A stretch of DNA of 64,000 nt from Lasiodiplodia sp. COLG20 (GCA_009801085.1 VNWV01000001.1:62001-126000); one strand, 5' to 3'; positions 35,318-46,215 are shown, counted from the first letter of the stretch. The notes: generated from the sequence alone by a model not told the origin. Numbers and translations: made by a program.

Positions 35318-36154
35318 TCTCACGAGTTTTGGATGAATTCTCAAGAAGTTGGCCAAAGAAGAAAAAAATTCACAGATGATGCACCTTGAGAGTTTTAGAG
35401 GCAATGTGCTGCCTGCTGCGTCAGCGAATGGAATGGCGCCACGATAGTTATCAAAGTGGATCCCGTCTCGGTTAACGGTGATCCTGCTAAAAGCAAAACG
35501 AATGCTTCCGAAGGCCTCGCTTGCAGAGAGATTGGCCTCTGCGGTGGGGATTCGCAGGTGAGCCTCCAGCTGTGGTGTTTTACCCCTCCCAACACAGGCC
35601 ACTCGGGCCGTGGCTGACCCCGCCGGCGCCGTGCTCCTCTCCTCGATTCTTGCTATCTACGTAGTACCTATCTAAGCAAAAGAGGCCGGACTGCACCAGT
35701 AAAGGACATAACCTGGCAGCGGCCAACTGTGCCGCTTATTATATAGCACGGAGCATAGGGTATTGTAGAGTAGATTCTAACCCTTTATAGCACTTTTCCC
35801 TAGCCAAAGGCTGTCTCTCTCTTCTCTCCCCGCATGATGATCCCATTTCAACCTATCATAGCGCTAGAGTATGACGGAAACTCTCTATTTTTAGGACCAT
35901 TGCCGCATAGAAAAAGCGGGCTGGCCCTTGGGTGTGTAATATGCTGTGGATACCTACCCTTGTTGGTACCGATTTTCAGCATATTACATCAATCGTGTGG
36001 CACAGTAGTGGTTCGACAACGGCACTTTACTGATTAGCGACTCGGCTACTACGGTATAGTTTGAGGTGGGGGCGGGGAACGGATATAAAAGACTGCATTG
36101 CCATCCAAGAGACGAGGCTGCCCCACAACCCTTGCAGATCCCTGTATTTTCATC
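35318..36154. other. Divergent intergenic region between the HET gene and the O-methyltransferase gene
   Basis: About 840 bases with both promoters. A TATATAAAAG-like sequence (GGATATAAAAGACTG, about 36080-36094) lies 60-75 bases before the methyltransferase ATG and is a good TATA candidate. The minus-strand frame running into this region from the HET gene has no start codon and is not counted. Confidence 0.5.
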
Positions 36155-37550
36155 ATGAGCTCGCCTTCATCAAACCAGGTAGATCTCGAGAACCTCGCGG
36201 GCGATCTTACCTCGGCCATCCGCGCATTCAAAGACGCTCCTCCATCAAGCACGGACGCCGTACTCAAACGCAGACTCGTGACGCAACTGGCAAAGAACAT
36301 CATCACCGAGATCGAGGAGCCGGGAGAGCGTCCATTCGAATATGTTTCACAAGTACGTTCAACGCCTTCACCCGCACCGCAGCATCCACATGGTAAACAA
36401 TCTCGCAGATGGCAGAGCTCGCAACGCTCCGCATCCTGATGGAGTGGCGCGCGCTGGAGCACATCCCTTCCACCGACAGCATCACATACGCCGAGCTGGC
36501 AACCAAAATCTCAGCCGACCCCTCCCTGATCCGCCGCCTCTGCTGGCCGCTCGTCGCCTCAGAACTACTCGCCCAACCCGCCGCCGATACCATCGCGCAC
36601 ACACCTGCATCGCGCTGCTTCACCAACGACAACCCGCAGGGCGCGTACTTCAAGATCTTGTCAGCTACCCCCAAACCCCCCACCATCCCCCCGTAACTGC
36701 CTTGGAAACTAACGCCCCCCAGCTACGACACCATCACGCCCTCCGCCGTCGCCTGGCCCCGCTGGGCCGCCTCGCACGGCCGCACGGCGCCAGTCGAGCA
36801 ATCCGACAACCCGTTCACATGGGGCCACGGCGCGCCGGCGAAATCGTATTGGGAGCTGGCGTCGGGCGCGATGCAGGTCGACATGAACACGAGCATGCAG
36901 AGCCTCGACACGCTGCTTCCCGTCAACGGCGCGTACCCGTTTGCGCTCATCGCCGAGCGCGCGGGCGACGTGGCGGCCGACGCGGCGCTGGTGGTGGATG
37001 TGGGCGGCGGGCGCGGGCAGGCGATTGAGCGGATGCGCGAGGAGTGTCCGGGGATACCGGCGGAGCGGTGTGTGTTGCAGGATACGGCGGAGGTGATTGC
37101 GGATGTGGGGGAGAGGGAGGGGTTGGACGGCGTGAGGAGGATGGTGGTGGATTATTTTGAGGAGCAGCCGGTGAAGGGTGAGTGCCTGATCAGCGTTGGT
37201 GCTGGAGTGATGGTTTGATTTACTGACGCACGGAGTTAGGGGCGCTGGTTTACTTTCTGCGCCGTATCATGCATGATTGGTCGGATAAGTATTGCGTGCG
37301 GATTTTGGAGAGGCTGAGGGAGGCCATGGTGGAGCATTCGAGGATTCTGATCATGGATCAGATTTTGGACGATCCGCCGAATAGGGTGAGTGCAGCAACG
37401 GATTTTACTATGATGAATATAGGCGCGGGCGAGAGGGATGCGAAGAGGTGGTTCGAGTTGGTCGAAAAGGTAGAAGGACTAGAGGTGGTAAAGATTTGGC
37501 CGAATCCAGTTTCGCCTATGGGGGTTGTGGAAGTTAAGAAGAAGTTGTAA
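36155..37550 (+). CDS. SAM-dependent O-methyltransferase (COMT-like)
   Basis: Four exons: 36155-36352, 36409-36659, 36723-37177 and 37240-37550, giving 404 residues; introns are 56, 63 and 62 nt. A winged-helix dimerisation region comes first (LATLRILMEWRALEHIPS, YAELATKISADPSLIRRL). The SAM site follows (LVVDVGGGRGQAIERM), then the catalytic-His motif RRIMHDWSDKYC and ILIMDQILDD, ending NPVSPMGVVEV. Such enzymes methylate phenolic or polyketide hydroxyls in fungal secondary metabolism. No polyketide synthase or peptide synthetase is present in the window, so the substrate is unknown. The neighbouring catabolic genes are not obviously related. Confidence 0.9.
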
Positions 37551-38043
37551 ATAAGGTGGCCTGTTTCTTCGGCGTATTATCAGTGCGGGACTACATGATC
37601 GAACTTCCAGTCCATCGCGAGTTGCTGTAGCCGGGCGACTGCTTGTCAACTGGAGGCTGTCTTCTTCCACGTACGATGTCTTGTCCGCTCCCTTGAAAAA
37701 TGTTAACCAATTTGAGATCTTGGTCCCTACTTATTCAGGCATCTGCCAGAATCTCGCCTCGTATTCTCCGGCGCCACTCCGTATAGCAACTATGTCCGGA
37801 AGAGAAATGAGTCAACGATCTTTCTTCATAACTCGCTACTTTTCCAGTTTCGAAGGAGCCATCAAACAAGCAAGATGAAGAAACAAAACCTTAATTGTTC
37901 GAAAACCCCACTGGGGTTGGTTCTTTTAGTTCTGCTAAGCCTTTCTTTTTACACCAGCTCCAAGTCACGTCACTGTTTTCATCCTTCATCTAATCGAATA
38001 TCATATGCAACTTAGAGCTGCGCAGTTGATCCGCTGTTGCTTG
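37551..38043. other. Intergenic region between convergent genes
   Basis: About 490 bases between the ends of the methyltransferase and transporter genes. AT-rich towards the right; no gene or structured repeat is seen. Confidence 0.45.
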
Positions 38044-39915
38044 CTATTTGTCTGTTGTCTCTTTGCGCGATGAGTTGCGTAAGATTTGCCTTAACCAAGT
38101 CAGGCTTCCGATTTTGTTGTTACAATCATCTCGGAAATCTCCTCCTTTGGAGGTTCGATCCCATCGACAGTCCGCAATTTCTTCCTCCAAGACACTGACC
38201 TCCAGGCTGGGACCTTCTGATTGAACAACATATCCACCTATTTTCAAGTCAGTCAATAATTGGGAAATGAACGGGAGAGAGCCTGCCTCGGTGATTGAAA
38301 GACCACTAAGTTCCGGAACGCAAAGAAACGCCCAAACCATCGATATCATAGTTATGGAAAACCATATGTAAGCGATGTTAACGCCGAGATCCGCAGCCGT
38401 CTCATCAACGACATACGGCGTCACGAATCCAACTGCCCACATGGTGATCCAATAAACCATCATAGATAGAGTGGTCGAATGCGTGCGCAGTCGGGCGGAG
38501 TACGGCTCCGCCATTAGAAGCCAGCCTAATTATATCAGTGTCATTGTCGCACAGCTACAATGGACGGCCATACCAGTTGGTCCCCAACTTGACGCGTACC
38601 CTGCAATGAATAAGATAGAGCCAGCAAGAAGCATATTCGTAGCGGTTCTGCTGCCGGGGGAAGTTGTGTGAATGACAGCTGTCAGCAACTCGGAAAATGC
38701 CATGACGGCGCCGCCAATGAACATTAAAGGCCGTCTCCCGACTTTTTCAACCAGAACGATCGATGGGGCGGTGAATACGCAATTAGTGATGGCGAGGACT
38801 AGCGACACTAGGTAGGCATTGTCCAGGCCGACTGCTTCGAAAAATGTCGTGCCGTAGCTGAACCAAAAAGTGATGCCAGTGGCAATTGTCATGATGGCCA
38901 TTCCAATTCCGATCAACGTCCGGCGGAGATTGGTACCGCGGAAGCACTCCGCCATATTAGCCGTGCCGGCTAAGGCTTGTTCAGCTAACCAGTTCCGAAT
39001 CTCCTGCATTGCTGTGTCAAGCTCGATCGATCCGGGCTGTAGGTTTCTGAGGGTAATGATCGACTGCTCGGTCTCGTTGACTTTGCCCCTTCTCAGCAGG
39101 ATTGTGGGAGACTCGGGTGCGATGACTGCCCCCGCGACGACGACAAGGACGAGAGCGAGTTGAGTTGCGACCGTGATTCCTATGCCACGAATTAAAACCT
39201 TGACAAAGATGGTAATACAGAAAGCTTACGCCAACTCTTGCTCCCTTCTAATTTGGACGTGGCAAGGCTGATGGCAGATGCCAATACATTGCCACACGTC
39301 AGTAGCTGTAAGTATATAGCGATCATTCTACCCCTCGTTGTCCCCGAAGAGGCTTCGACAAGGTAGACCGGAGTCTGTAGACGATTAACGTAATGGTAAT
39401 GGATGACTGCTAAAACGATCTACTTACCACGATCGATATCAGTCCGAGGCCTATGCCGTGCACAAGACGGGCGATGACGAAGACTACCGCGGGAGGACCA
39501 GCAGCTTGAACCGCAACTCCAACTCCACATGCGATTGCGGCGAGTAGAAAGGTTCCTTTGCGGCCCACTTTCCAACATATTAGCCAGACGGTTCCCCGTT
39601 GCAATAGCACAACCACGGATACCTCTGTCTGGTATAGCAGACGCGAGTAGACACCCTATGATTGTTCCTGGGACGAACATTGAGGTGAAGAGAGATCGAG
39701 TGTGAGCCTTGAGATACCAGGTAGTTCCATTGTCATCGCTGACCCCGTATCGGTGAATGAACTCGTCCGATGCGAGCACTCCGTTCAAGTATCCCGAATC
39801 GTAACCGATAAGCGTGGCTAATACTGTTAGCTGACTGCCCAACAGCGGGATGTCCAGAGGCCATGCCTGATGTGAATACCACACCAAGGCTAACAAACTG
39901 CCCGAAGGAGACCAT
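38044..39915 (-). CDS. MFS sugar-type transporter
   Basis: The spliced exons on the minus strand are 39623-about 39900, 39428-39567, 39230-39374, 38574-39179 and 38044-38525, with introns of 55, 53, 50 and 48 nt. The joined protein shows the sugar-porter plan: GYDSGYLNGVLASDEF in helix 1, DRVGRKGTFLLAA across a splice, VIARLVHGIGLGLISI, EASSGTTRGRMIA, APESPTILLRRGK, EKVGRRPLMFIGGAVM and GPTGWLLMAEPYSARLRTHS with FLCVPELSGLSITEA near the end. Twelve membrane helices and a proton-coupled sugar or sugar-acid transport role are expected. The extreme N-terminus is uncertain: an ATG at 39915 (MVSFGQF) needs one more small intron. It lies with the RidA, regulator and dehydrogenase genes. Confidence 0.85.
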
Positions 39916-40755
39916 CTTTGATGAAGGCGAAGTTAAACACCGAGAGTAAATATCTCAGAGCGATGTTTACAATCATGTTCATTCCACTTGTTTTAAGGCC
40001 AATTCTGTCCTGCCTTATCTGCATTAGTAAATCAGTGGTGGAATACAGCACCTTATCTACGTCCGGTTTATCGTTTTACGCGTTTGCACAGCTCCGAGAA
40101 AATGCGGACAACAGAGCCGGAGAAGATAAGATAAGCCAAGTGCGTGGGGACAAAGAGCAGCAGATTTGACTGGTACATGCACGGTCCGCGGTATAGCTCT
40201 AGAGCCGAGCAAACCATTGGAAGGCGGAATCTACCTTCCTCTCCCTCTTTTCATGACTTCTTATGCTATAATCGAAGGGCCTCAATCCCGTGGATATGAC
40301 ACCTGCGAAAGATAAGAGTGGAATACGAATTCCGCCGCTGCTATAGAAGATAGTGTTGGTTTTAGCACAATTTGTTAATTTAGTTCTAATAACAGGCCTT
40401 CGATGTACATGTACCAGCACCCACTCGGTCTTACGTCATCAGATCCTTTTGAGGTATCGTAGAAATTGGCGCTTACGCCTGACCAGTGCATATGCCTCTT
40501 CCCGTGTAGGGCTCCAGCCCTCAGCAAGCGGTTTTGCAGAAGCCGTGGTTATGAGAAGTCAGGGCCGTTCTAACCGAGAAAAATCAGGCATTTGCCACGG
40601 CCCCAGATCCAGTTACATAACTGCGCGCAGCCTTTTAGCACTCCCGTGGACCAAATTCGATCATTGCTAAAGAATAGTAGCGTTCAAATTTCAATGAAAA
40701 TGGATGCAGGTTGTAATTGTGTGACTACATGATAGCCTGGTCTCTCACAGCCCTC
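39916..40755. other. Intergenic region upstream of the transporter gene
   Basis: About 840 bases containing the transporter promoter and the 3' end of the RidA-like gene. It holds the palindrome GGAATACGAATTCC at 40320-40333 (separate entry) and a looser palindrome with arms GGAAGG and CCTTCC at 40219-40239 that encloses another CGGAAT. No gene is seen. Confidence 0.5.
40320..40333. promoter_or_regulatory. Candidate operator, palindrome GGAAT-N4-ATTCC (site 1)
   Basis: GGAATACGAATTCC lies about 405 bases upstream of the transporter start. The right half extends to ATTCCGC; the left half has TGGAAT, so one outer triplet matches CGG and the other has a C-to-T change. The same palindrome occurs in two other intergenic regions of this cluster. 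Confidence 0.45.
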
Positions 40756-41232
40756 CTACGCTTTCTTTGCCCCTTCAGGGTCGTGTGCCACAACTTCAAT
40801 CTCCACACGCATGTCATCTTCTCCTAGGCGGGTGACTCCGACGCAGGTCCATAGAGGCTGGTGATCCGGCATGTACTTCTTGAAGTTTCGCACCATTGCG
40901 GCCAGCGCCTCGTTGTTGATTGGCACATGGTAGGAGTTGACGCGATAAACTTGCGACCAGCCTTTACCGCCCGCATCCTGCAGGCATAGCTCGACGTTGG
41001 CAAAGGCGAGATCGATCTGAGCATTTATTTCCTTCTCGAATACACCGGTCTTCGGATCCCATCCGCCTGAAGATGATTAGTCGACGAAATTGGAACGGTG
41101 AGAAAGATACTAGAACTTACCTTGACCTGAGCACTCGATCCTGTCTCCGACACGCACGGCTTGATTGTAGGAAAACTTTTCTCTCTTTTCCACACCCTGG
41201 CCCTCATAGGCATAGTACTTCAAGTGAGACAT
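40756..41232 (-). CDS. RidA/YjgF/YER057c/UK114 family protein
   Basis: The first exon is 41121-41232, the intron 41067-41120 (54 nt) and the second exon 40756-41066, giving 140 residues, the usual size. Key parts are YNQAVRVGDRIECSGQGGWD (joined over the splice), INAQIDLAFANVELCLQDAG, the RVNSYHVP strand, and the C-terminal VGVTRLGEDDMRVEIEVVAH with the arginine that binds the carboxylate of the substrate in this family. RidA proteins hydrolyse reactive enamine/imine intermediates; many relatives serve in catabolic clusters for amino or nitrogen compounds. It is divergent from the Zn2Cys6 regulator gene, with a shared 450-base control region. Confidence 0.92.
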
Positions 41233-41686
41233 ATCAAGCGGTGCGACGCAAATTCGAGTCGTAGAAATAAGTAGATGATGCGAAGTATGACAGTCCGCTC
41301 GGGCTGAAAGTGGTCGACAGGACAGGTGCTCCATCAAACGAAGAGGGCGGTCTTGACCTTTAAATGACTCCCGCAATTAGTAATTAGGGACTGCAGCATG
41401 AATGTTAGATACGTCATTGCTCGAGACTGGCCTGTAGAAGATCAAGAGATTATCTAGCAAACTTTAAAGCCGGCTCTGAGAGCGGAATTTGCATTCCGCT
41501 ACTAAAACGGCACCTTCGGCAAACCCCCAACACCTCCGTCTGCAACGTGCATTACAAATACCAATACAAAATTCGCCCCTCAGCTTACGACAAAAAAATT
41601 TTCGACGCTCTGCATCTTACTACAATTTTGAAACGTGGGAAAGGAGGAGTACTATTTTCAGCCGTTAATCCTTGCGCGCATCTACC
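41233..41686. promoter_or_regulatory. Shared divergent promoter of the RidA-like gene and the regulator gene
   Basis: About 450 bases with a start codon on each side. It contains the best copy of the cluster palindrome at 41481-41500. AT-rich parts and a CAATACAAAA-like stretch lie nearer the regulator. Confidence 0.6.
41481..41500. promoter_or_regulatory. Candidate operator, perfect 8-bp-arm palindrome (site 2)
   Basis: AGCGGAATTTGCATTCCGCT is a perfect inverted repeat: arms AGCGGAAT and ATTCCGCT with a 4-base centre. It reads CGG-N10-CCG, the kind of site bound by dimeric Zn2Cys6 proteins such as Put3. It lies in the middle of the shared promoter. Confidence 0.6.
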
Positions 41687-44080
41687 ATGAACAGCCCGCC
41701 CAATAATGCAGGCCGTGCCCGGCGTAAGCGTGGGGCCACTCGAAGTCAATACACAACTCGTGCTTGTCAAGAGTGTCGTCGCCGACGAGCAAAGGTATGA
41801 GTCTGTTTCCAGAGGCTGCTAAAGAGTTCGAACCTAAAGGATGGTAGTGCAATGGGGAAAAACCATCGTGTTCTCGATGTCTGGATCGCCACCTAACGTG
41901 TGTCTTCACCGTCGAGGTCGACCAACGTGGCTCGGCCCCAAGGTCATATGTCTCCCTTCTTCAAAACCGAGTGAAACTCCTCGAGTAGGTGATTCAGCTG
42001 CACTCAATCGATCTCGAAGAGTCTGTTGCTCAGCTCGCTCGCGCGCAGGAACCCAAAGGAAATGTCTCTTTCGCAGCCGAAAACATGTCCCTGGTTTTCA
42101 GCGACAGCTGTGCTGACTTGAAAGCTATCCTGTATCCAGAAGATGCGTCGAGCAGCCTTAGCCGCGGCGGCAGCGAAGCGCAGTTCTTCGGCCCGACAAG
42201 TGGACGCTTGGAGTTGCAGCCTCCAAAGGATGCACCAGCAGTAGCAGGCAAGGAAAATGATAGCAGCCTTGATTCTGCTGTCGAAGATCAGAGCCAGCAG
42301 CAGCGCTTCAATAACTATTGTCAGAAACTCGCGTCGAATACTCTGCGAGACTTTTCACCAGAGCTTGTGGATGATCTCATCGATGTATATTTTGAATGGG
42401 AGCAGCCATGGTTCCAAGTAGTAGATGAGGCACTATTCCGGAATAGCAAGAAAGGCAATGGACGCTACTTCAGCCCCTTGCTTCTCTATTGCATTCTTGC
42501 AATTGCTTCGAGATGGTCAGATAGACCTGAAGTCAGAAGCGATTTGAAAGATGCCAATACGGCCGGTTTGGTCTTTCTCGAACATGCCGAAACACTGTTG
42601 CATTTCGACCTCAAATGGCCCAGTATTACCACGATACAGTCGCTTGCCATCATGGCCATTGTATACGTCGTAAGTCTTCGATCCGTCCTGTTGTACAAGG
42701 TCTATCACCTCTGACTAATGTCCCAGGCCATTGGATCTGATGCTTCCGGCTGGTTACATCATGGTATGGCAATTCGGTTGATGCTCGACATGGGGTTGAA
42801 CATGGAACCTACCGTCATGATCGGCTCCAGTCGTCTAACCCCAGAAGAGATTCGCCTTCGACGTCAGATCTACTGGACCCTGTACTGTTCCGATAAGCTG
42901 TGGGCTAGCTACACGGGCCGAGTGTGCACTATGCTGGTAATACCCCCAGTCAGCACCCTTTGAGCTTCGAGCCCGATACCTCTAACAAGAACTTTGATAC
43001 AGGATTTTCAAGGATCTGTACCTCTGCCTCCCGGCTTTTCTTCGAGACCAAACCCCATGGAAGGCTCCAGAACCGTCTTTCTTGAGTCACTCTTACGAGA
43101 GTTGAGCACGCAGTGTCGAATTTTGGAGGGAATTCTGACTACCCTGTGAGGCATTCGCATCTGATTGAACTCTTGTGCCGTTGAAATACTTACTCTCCTA
43201 TCTAAGGTACACTCCGAGAAGAGCGACGCTGGACGCGGAGAAACGCATGTTCTTCGACTCTTGTGTTCTTTCCCTGAGAGGGTGGTTCTTTTCCCTGCCG
43301 AAAGAGCTCAAAGTCAAGCTGAGCGACAGGCCCGAGCAGGTCAATGCTTCACCCTATGCCCACATTCTAAACATGGTCTACTATACGTCTATTATCTTGC
43401 TGGCGAAGCCATTCCTACCTCGAAGGCGTAATGATTTCTCACATGGGCTGGAAGACCAAGACGCATCGTACAGCGACTTGAGAGAACGAGCCTCCTCTTT
43501 ATGCCACGAAGCGGCAACGAATATCTGCCTTCTTGGAGAGCGATATCGGGAGGCTTTCGGAAGCTTTCGACGCAGCCCTTTGACAGCGACGCATTGCACC
43601 CTGACGGCTGTTCTTGTGAGACTCTTCCTGGGATGCTCACAGAAAACGGATAGGACCAACGACATATCCAGGGATCTAAGATCTTGTATGTCAACCCTTC
43701 GAGAGCTCTCTGACTCGTGGACACCAGCCCGAAGATTTTGGGAAACGCTCAGAAAGGTTTTGCACGACCGGTTCCAGTCTTTGGATGGACATCGAAGTCT
43801 CCGAGGCGAAGAAACATGTGCTGTGGGGGGAATTGAAGCCAACGGGATACGACACGGAGCTTCTCAGCAGTATGATGCATCAAGGACTCATCTGGCGGAA
43901 GCGGAATCTTCGGCCACGAGAGCTGATTTCAACAGCAGTTTCCTGGCCGATGGCACCGACGTGCTTCACCTGATCCCTGCTCCAGACTTTGATCAGCTTG
44001 GTTTCTCTGTCCTTGACGAATTCCAATGGGACTGCATGAATGACGATATATTAGGGCTTGGCTTTCACTGGAATGGCTGA
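41687..44080 (+). CDS. Zn2Cys6 transcription factor with fungal-specific regulator domain, one in-frame TAG
   Basis: Five exons: 41687-41794, 41848-42669, 42727-42936, 43003-43145 and 43207-44080 (718 codons including the stop). The binuclear cluster is complete across the first splice: CQECRRRRAKCNGEKPSCSR followed by CLDRHLTC, with C-X2-C-X6-C-X6-C-X2-C-X6-C spacing. Next is the dimerisation coil YVSLLQNRVKLLE-TAG-VIQLHSID, then LEESVAQLARAQ. The TAG at 41986-41988 is in frame in the middle of the coil. The regulatory domain is intact: GRYFSPLLLYCILAIASRWS, AIGSDASGWLHHGMAIRLML, MGLNMEP and RLRRQIYWTLYCSDKLWASY. CAG to TAG would explain the stop and fits an RIP-like C-to-T change at CpA. 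If the stop is real the product is only the DNA-binding part. It probably controls the flanking cluster. Confidence 0.82.
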
Positions 44081-44161
44081 TATTGTATAATTTCAAGTTT
44101 CCTATTACTTAACCAACCATGAGTCCGCATTTTCAAGAGGTTCTCCGTAGCACCGCCCCGA

Positions 44162-45535
44162 TCAGCCTTCGGCGGAGGTCATGCCTCCGATTCGAGCCAC
44201 GATCTTGCCGATAGATCTGCAGTCAACCATACGCTGCATCTGATCCGGAATATCTTCGAGAGTTACTTTGGTGATTAGTGGTTGAATCAAACCCGTGCTT
44301 ATATAGCCCATGACCTCCAGCGACGCACAATGGTCGCCCATCAAGTTCCCAGTCAAGTGGAGATTTCGTTCCACAAGCGCATGTATCGAAATGGAGAGAA
44401 CAAGATTTCGAGGCACCCTAGGGCTTTTAATCAGCATTGTTACGGTAGAACAAAGTCAGCCGTTACTCACCCCCACGCACACGATTCGCCCTCCATCGCA
44501 GACGTACTTATCCAGATTTCGAAACGCCGATTCCGAGCTGGCACAAACCACGACAGCATCAGCCGCCCGAGCCAATGCTTTGTCCGGCCTCAGCCGCGTG
44601 CACGCCCGAACTAGGCGTGCCTCGAAATCAGACCATTCCTGGCCGGTAGCGGCGGCGGCGGCATCCAGCAGGACGTCGGCGTATTGCTCGTGCCCTTTCT
44701 GCTGCCGCAGCAAGTCACACTTCAATCCCAGATCGATGCCGACGACGCGGGCACCGAAGACACGCCGCGCCATGGCGCCCGCCAGATGGCCGATGGCGCC
44801 GGCCACGCCCGCAACGACGACGATGCTGCCGGCTGCGACGCGAGCGGCCCGCAGCGCCGTCAGCGCGGCCGATCCGGAGCAGAGCGCGGCGCAGAGGGCT
44901 GCTGGATCGGAGTACGCTGCAGCAGTACCCAGAATCCCGTCTGCCAGCGCCACCAGGCACGACGTCGGCACCGTGGCGTATTCCTGGAACGTGCCCGCGA
45001 TGTGTTTCGGAGCGTTGAGCTGGCCCGGGCAGGACGTGGGCAGCCCGCTGAGACAGTAGGCACAAGAGCCGCACGTCGCGCCGAGATAGCGTATGCCGAC
45101 CGTTCGACCGACGAGAGAGGGGTCGTGCGACTGGACGACTTGTCCGATGCCTTCGTGGCCTGCGATGTGGTTGTGTTTCGGGAACCCGGGCTCGGGGCCG
45201 ATGGAGAAGCAAGCATCCTTTCCAACGTTAAGTATGCATTTTCTTATGAACGCGTCAGAACTCACGCTACGGCAAAGACCCGTGTAGAATATCTTGACCA
45301 CAGCTTCCGTCGAAGTAGGAGGCTGGACTGGGATTTCGTGCACTGAGAGGTTGAGAGTTCGGCCCACTTCCGGGGTGATGGCGGCTTTCTGCGTCGAGGG
45401 AAGCCAGAGACCGGACGCTGTAGACAAATTCTCGTTCGCGCGTTTCGTTGTTGAGTTGCCATCCTGAATGTTACATTCAAGCTTTTGCCATGATGAAAAG
45501 CAGTTGACTTGCGCTTCTGTCATCATCTGGCCCAT
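44162..45535 (-). CDS. Zinc-dependent alcohol dehydrogenase (MDR family)
   Basis: The exons are 45266-45535, 44471-45217 and about 44162-44422, with a 48-nt intron at 45218-45265 that joins YTGLCRSDACFSIG and restores the catalytic cysteine region. Other marks: AGHEGIGQVV, the structural zinc site TCGSCAYCLSGLPTSC, and a Rossmann turn VAGVAGAIGHLAG. The last part (VPRNLVLSISIHALVERNLH, SIGKIVARI) is in a frame that does not join cleanly. The donor GTGAGT at 44465-44470 follows a run of G, and one G too many is present (C-run at 44470-44474 on the plus strand), so the predicted splice shifts frame by one. This is either a sequence error or a real lesion. Expected role: oxidation or reduction of an alcohol/aldehyde in the cluster pathway with NAD(H). 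Confidence 0.82.
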
Positions 45536-45680
45536 CTTGCGTTGACTGTCCTTGTTCTGGATCCGGGGTCCGGGCTGAGACAGGTCGTCCTCTATACTAT
45601 AGAAGAAATCACGCTTACCTATGAGCTTTACGACTTGATCAGGGAGGTGATCCTGGCTTCAGTGATCTCTTATCACGATG

Positions 45681-45697
45681 CGGAATTTTAAATTCCG
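45681..45697. promoter_or_regulatory. Candidate operator, CGGAATTT-T-AAATTCCG (site 3)
   Basis: A perfect inverted repeat with 8-bp arms around one base, 146 bases upstream of the dehydrogenase ATG. It reads CGG-N11-CCG, one base longer than site 2. Confidence 0.55.
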
Positions 45698-45725
45698 GCC
45701 CCAGTCAAAATGACATAGACTGTCA

Positions 45726-45739
45726 GGAATATACATTCC
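45726..45739. promoter_or_regulatory. Candidate operator, GGAAT-N4-ATTCC (site 4)
   Basis: GGAATATACATTCC has the same 4-base spacing as sites 1 and 2 but has A and A instead of C and G outside, so it lacks the CGG triplets. It is 29 bases from site 3. Confidence 0.4.
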
Positions 45740-46096
45740 ACTCTATATCCACTGGCGCGCTGTGTAGATAGTTACCAGTTTAGTAGACTAATCGATTGCT
45801 TGCTTGAATGATTGATTGATTTAACTTACGTACCTGTAGAGCTAAAAATTATTACAGACGGTTCTGGAGAACAGCGACCGCAAAGGCAGAGAACAAATCT
45901 ATGGAATCGACGAAGGACACGAGGCACGGGACGATTGAATGAAATGACTATACATAGATTTTAAATGTGCCACATTCCAATCGATAGTTAGGTCTGTGGT
46001 TTAGTAGGTACGTTCATACCGACACCAGCAGTGATAATTGAGTGTACTAACAAAATAATGAATAGGTTATAAGTATAACCAACCGTTCCATCTTTC

Positions 46097-46215
46097 ACGT
46101 ACGACCATAGGTCGCAGAATGCAGGGCTTCCCGTCCGCTCAGCCGTACTTAAGCTGCGAACCGGCCGATTAGTACTCAAGTGGGTGACCATTGGGGAATC
46201 CCGGCTGTTGTACGT
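46097..46215 (+). rRNA. 5S ribosomal RNA gene, copy 2
   Basis: A 119-nt 5S rRNA starting ACGTACGACCATAGG, with GCAGGGCTTCCCGTCCGC, the internal control region and a 3' end complementary to the 5' end. It is followed by TTTTGTGATTTTTTTG, which supplies an RNA polymerase III terminator. It is identical in sequence to copy 3 at 54986-55104. Dispersed single 5S genes like this are normal in filamentous ascomycetes. Confidence 0.95.

Larger units (their letters stand above)
45536..46096. promoter_or_regulatory. Dehydrogenase promoter region with two palindromes
   Basis: About 560 bases upstream of the dehydrogenase start and before the 5S gene. It carries two copies of the GGAAT/ATTCC palindrome at 45681-45697 and 45726-45739. 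The rest is AT-rich without a gene. Confidence 0.5.

Noticed and set aside
41985..41997. A 13-base GTAGGTGATTCAG 'intron' that would remove the TAG in the regulator gene
   Set aside because: Far below the minimum fungal intron length, and its removal would shift the frame.
36155..45535. A secondary metabolite cluster around the O-methyltransferase
   Set aside because: No polyketide synthase, peptide synthetase, terpene synthase or P450 is present; the neighbours look catabolic.
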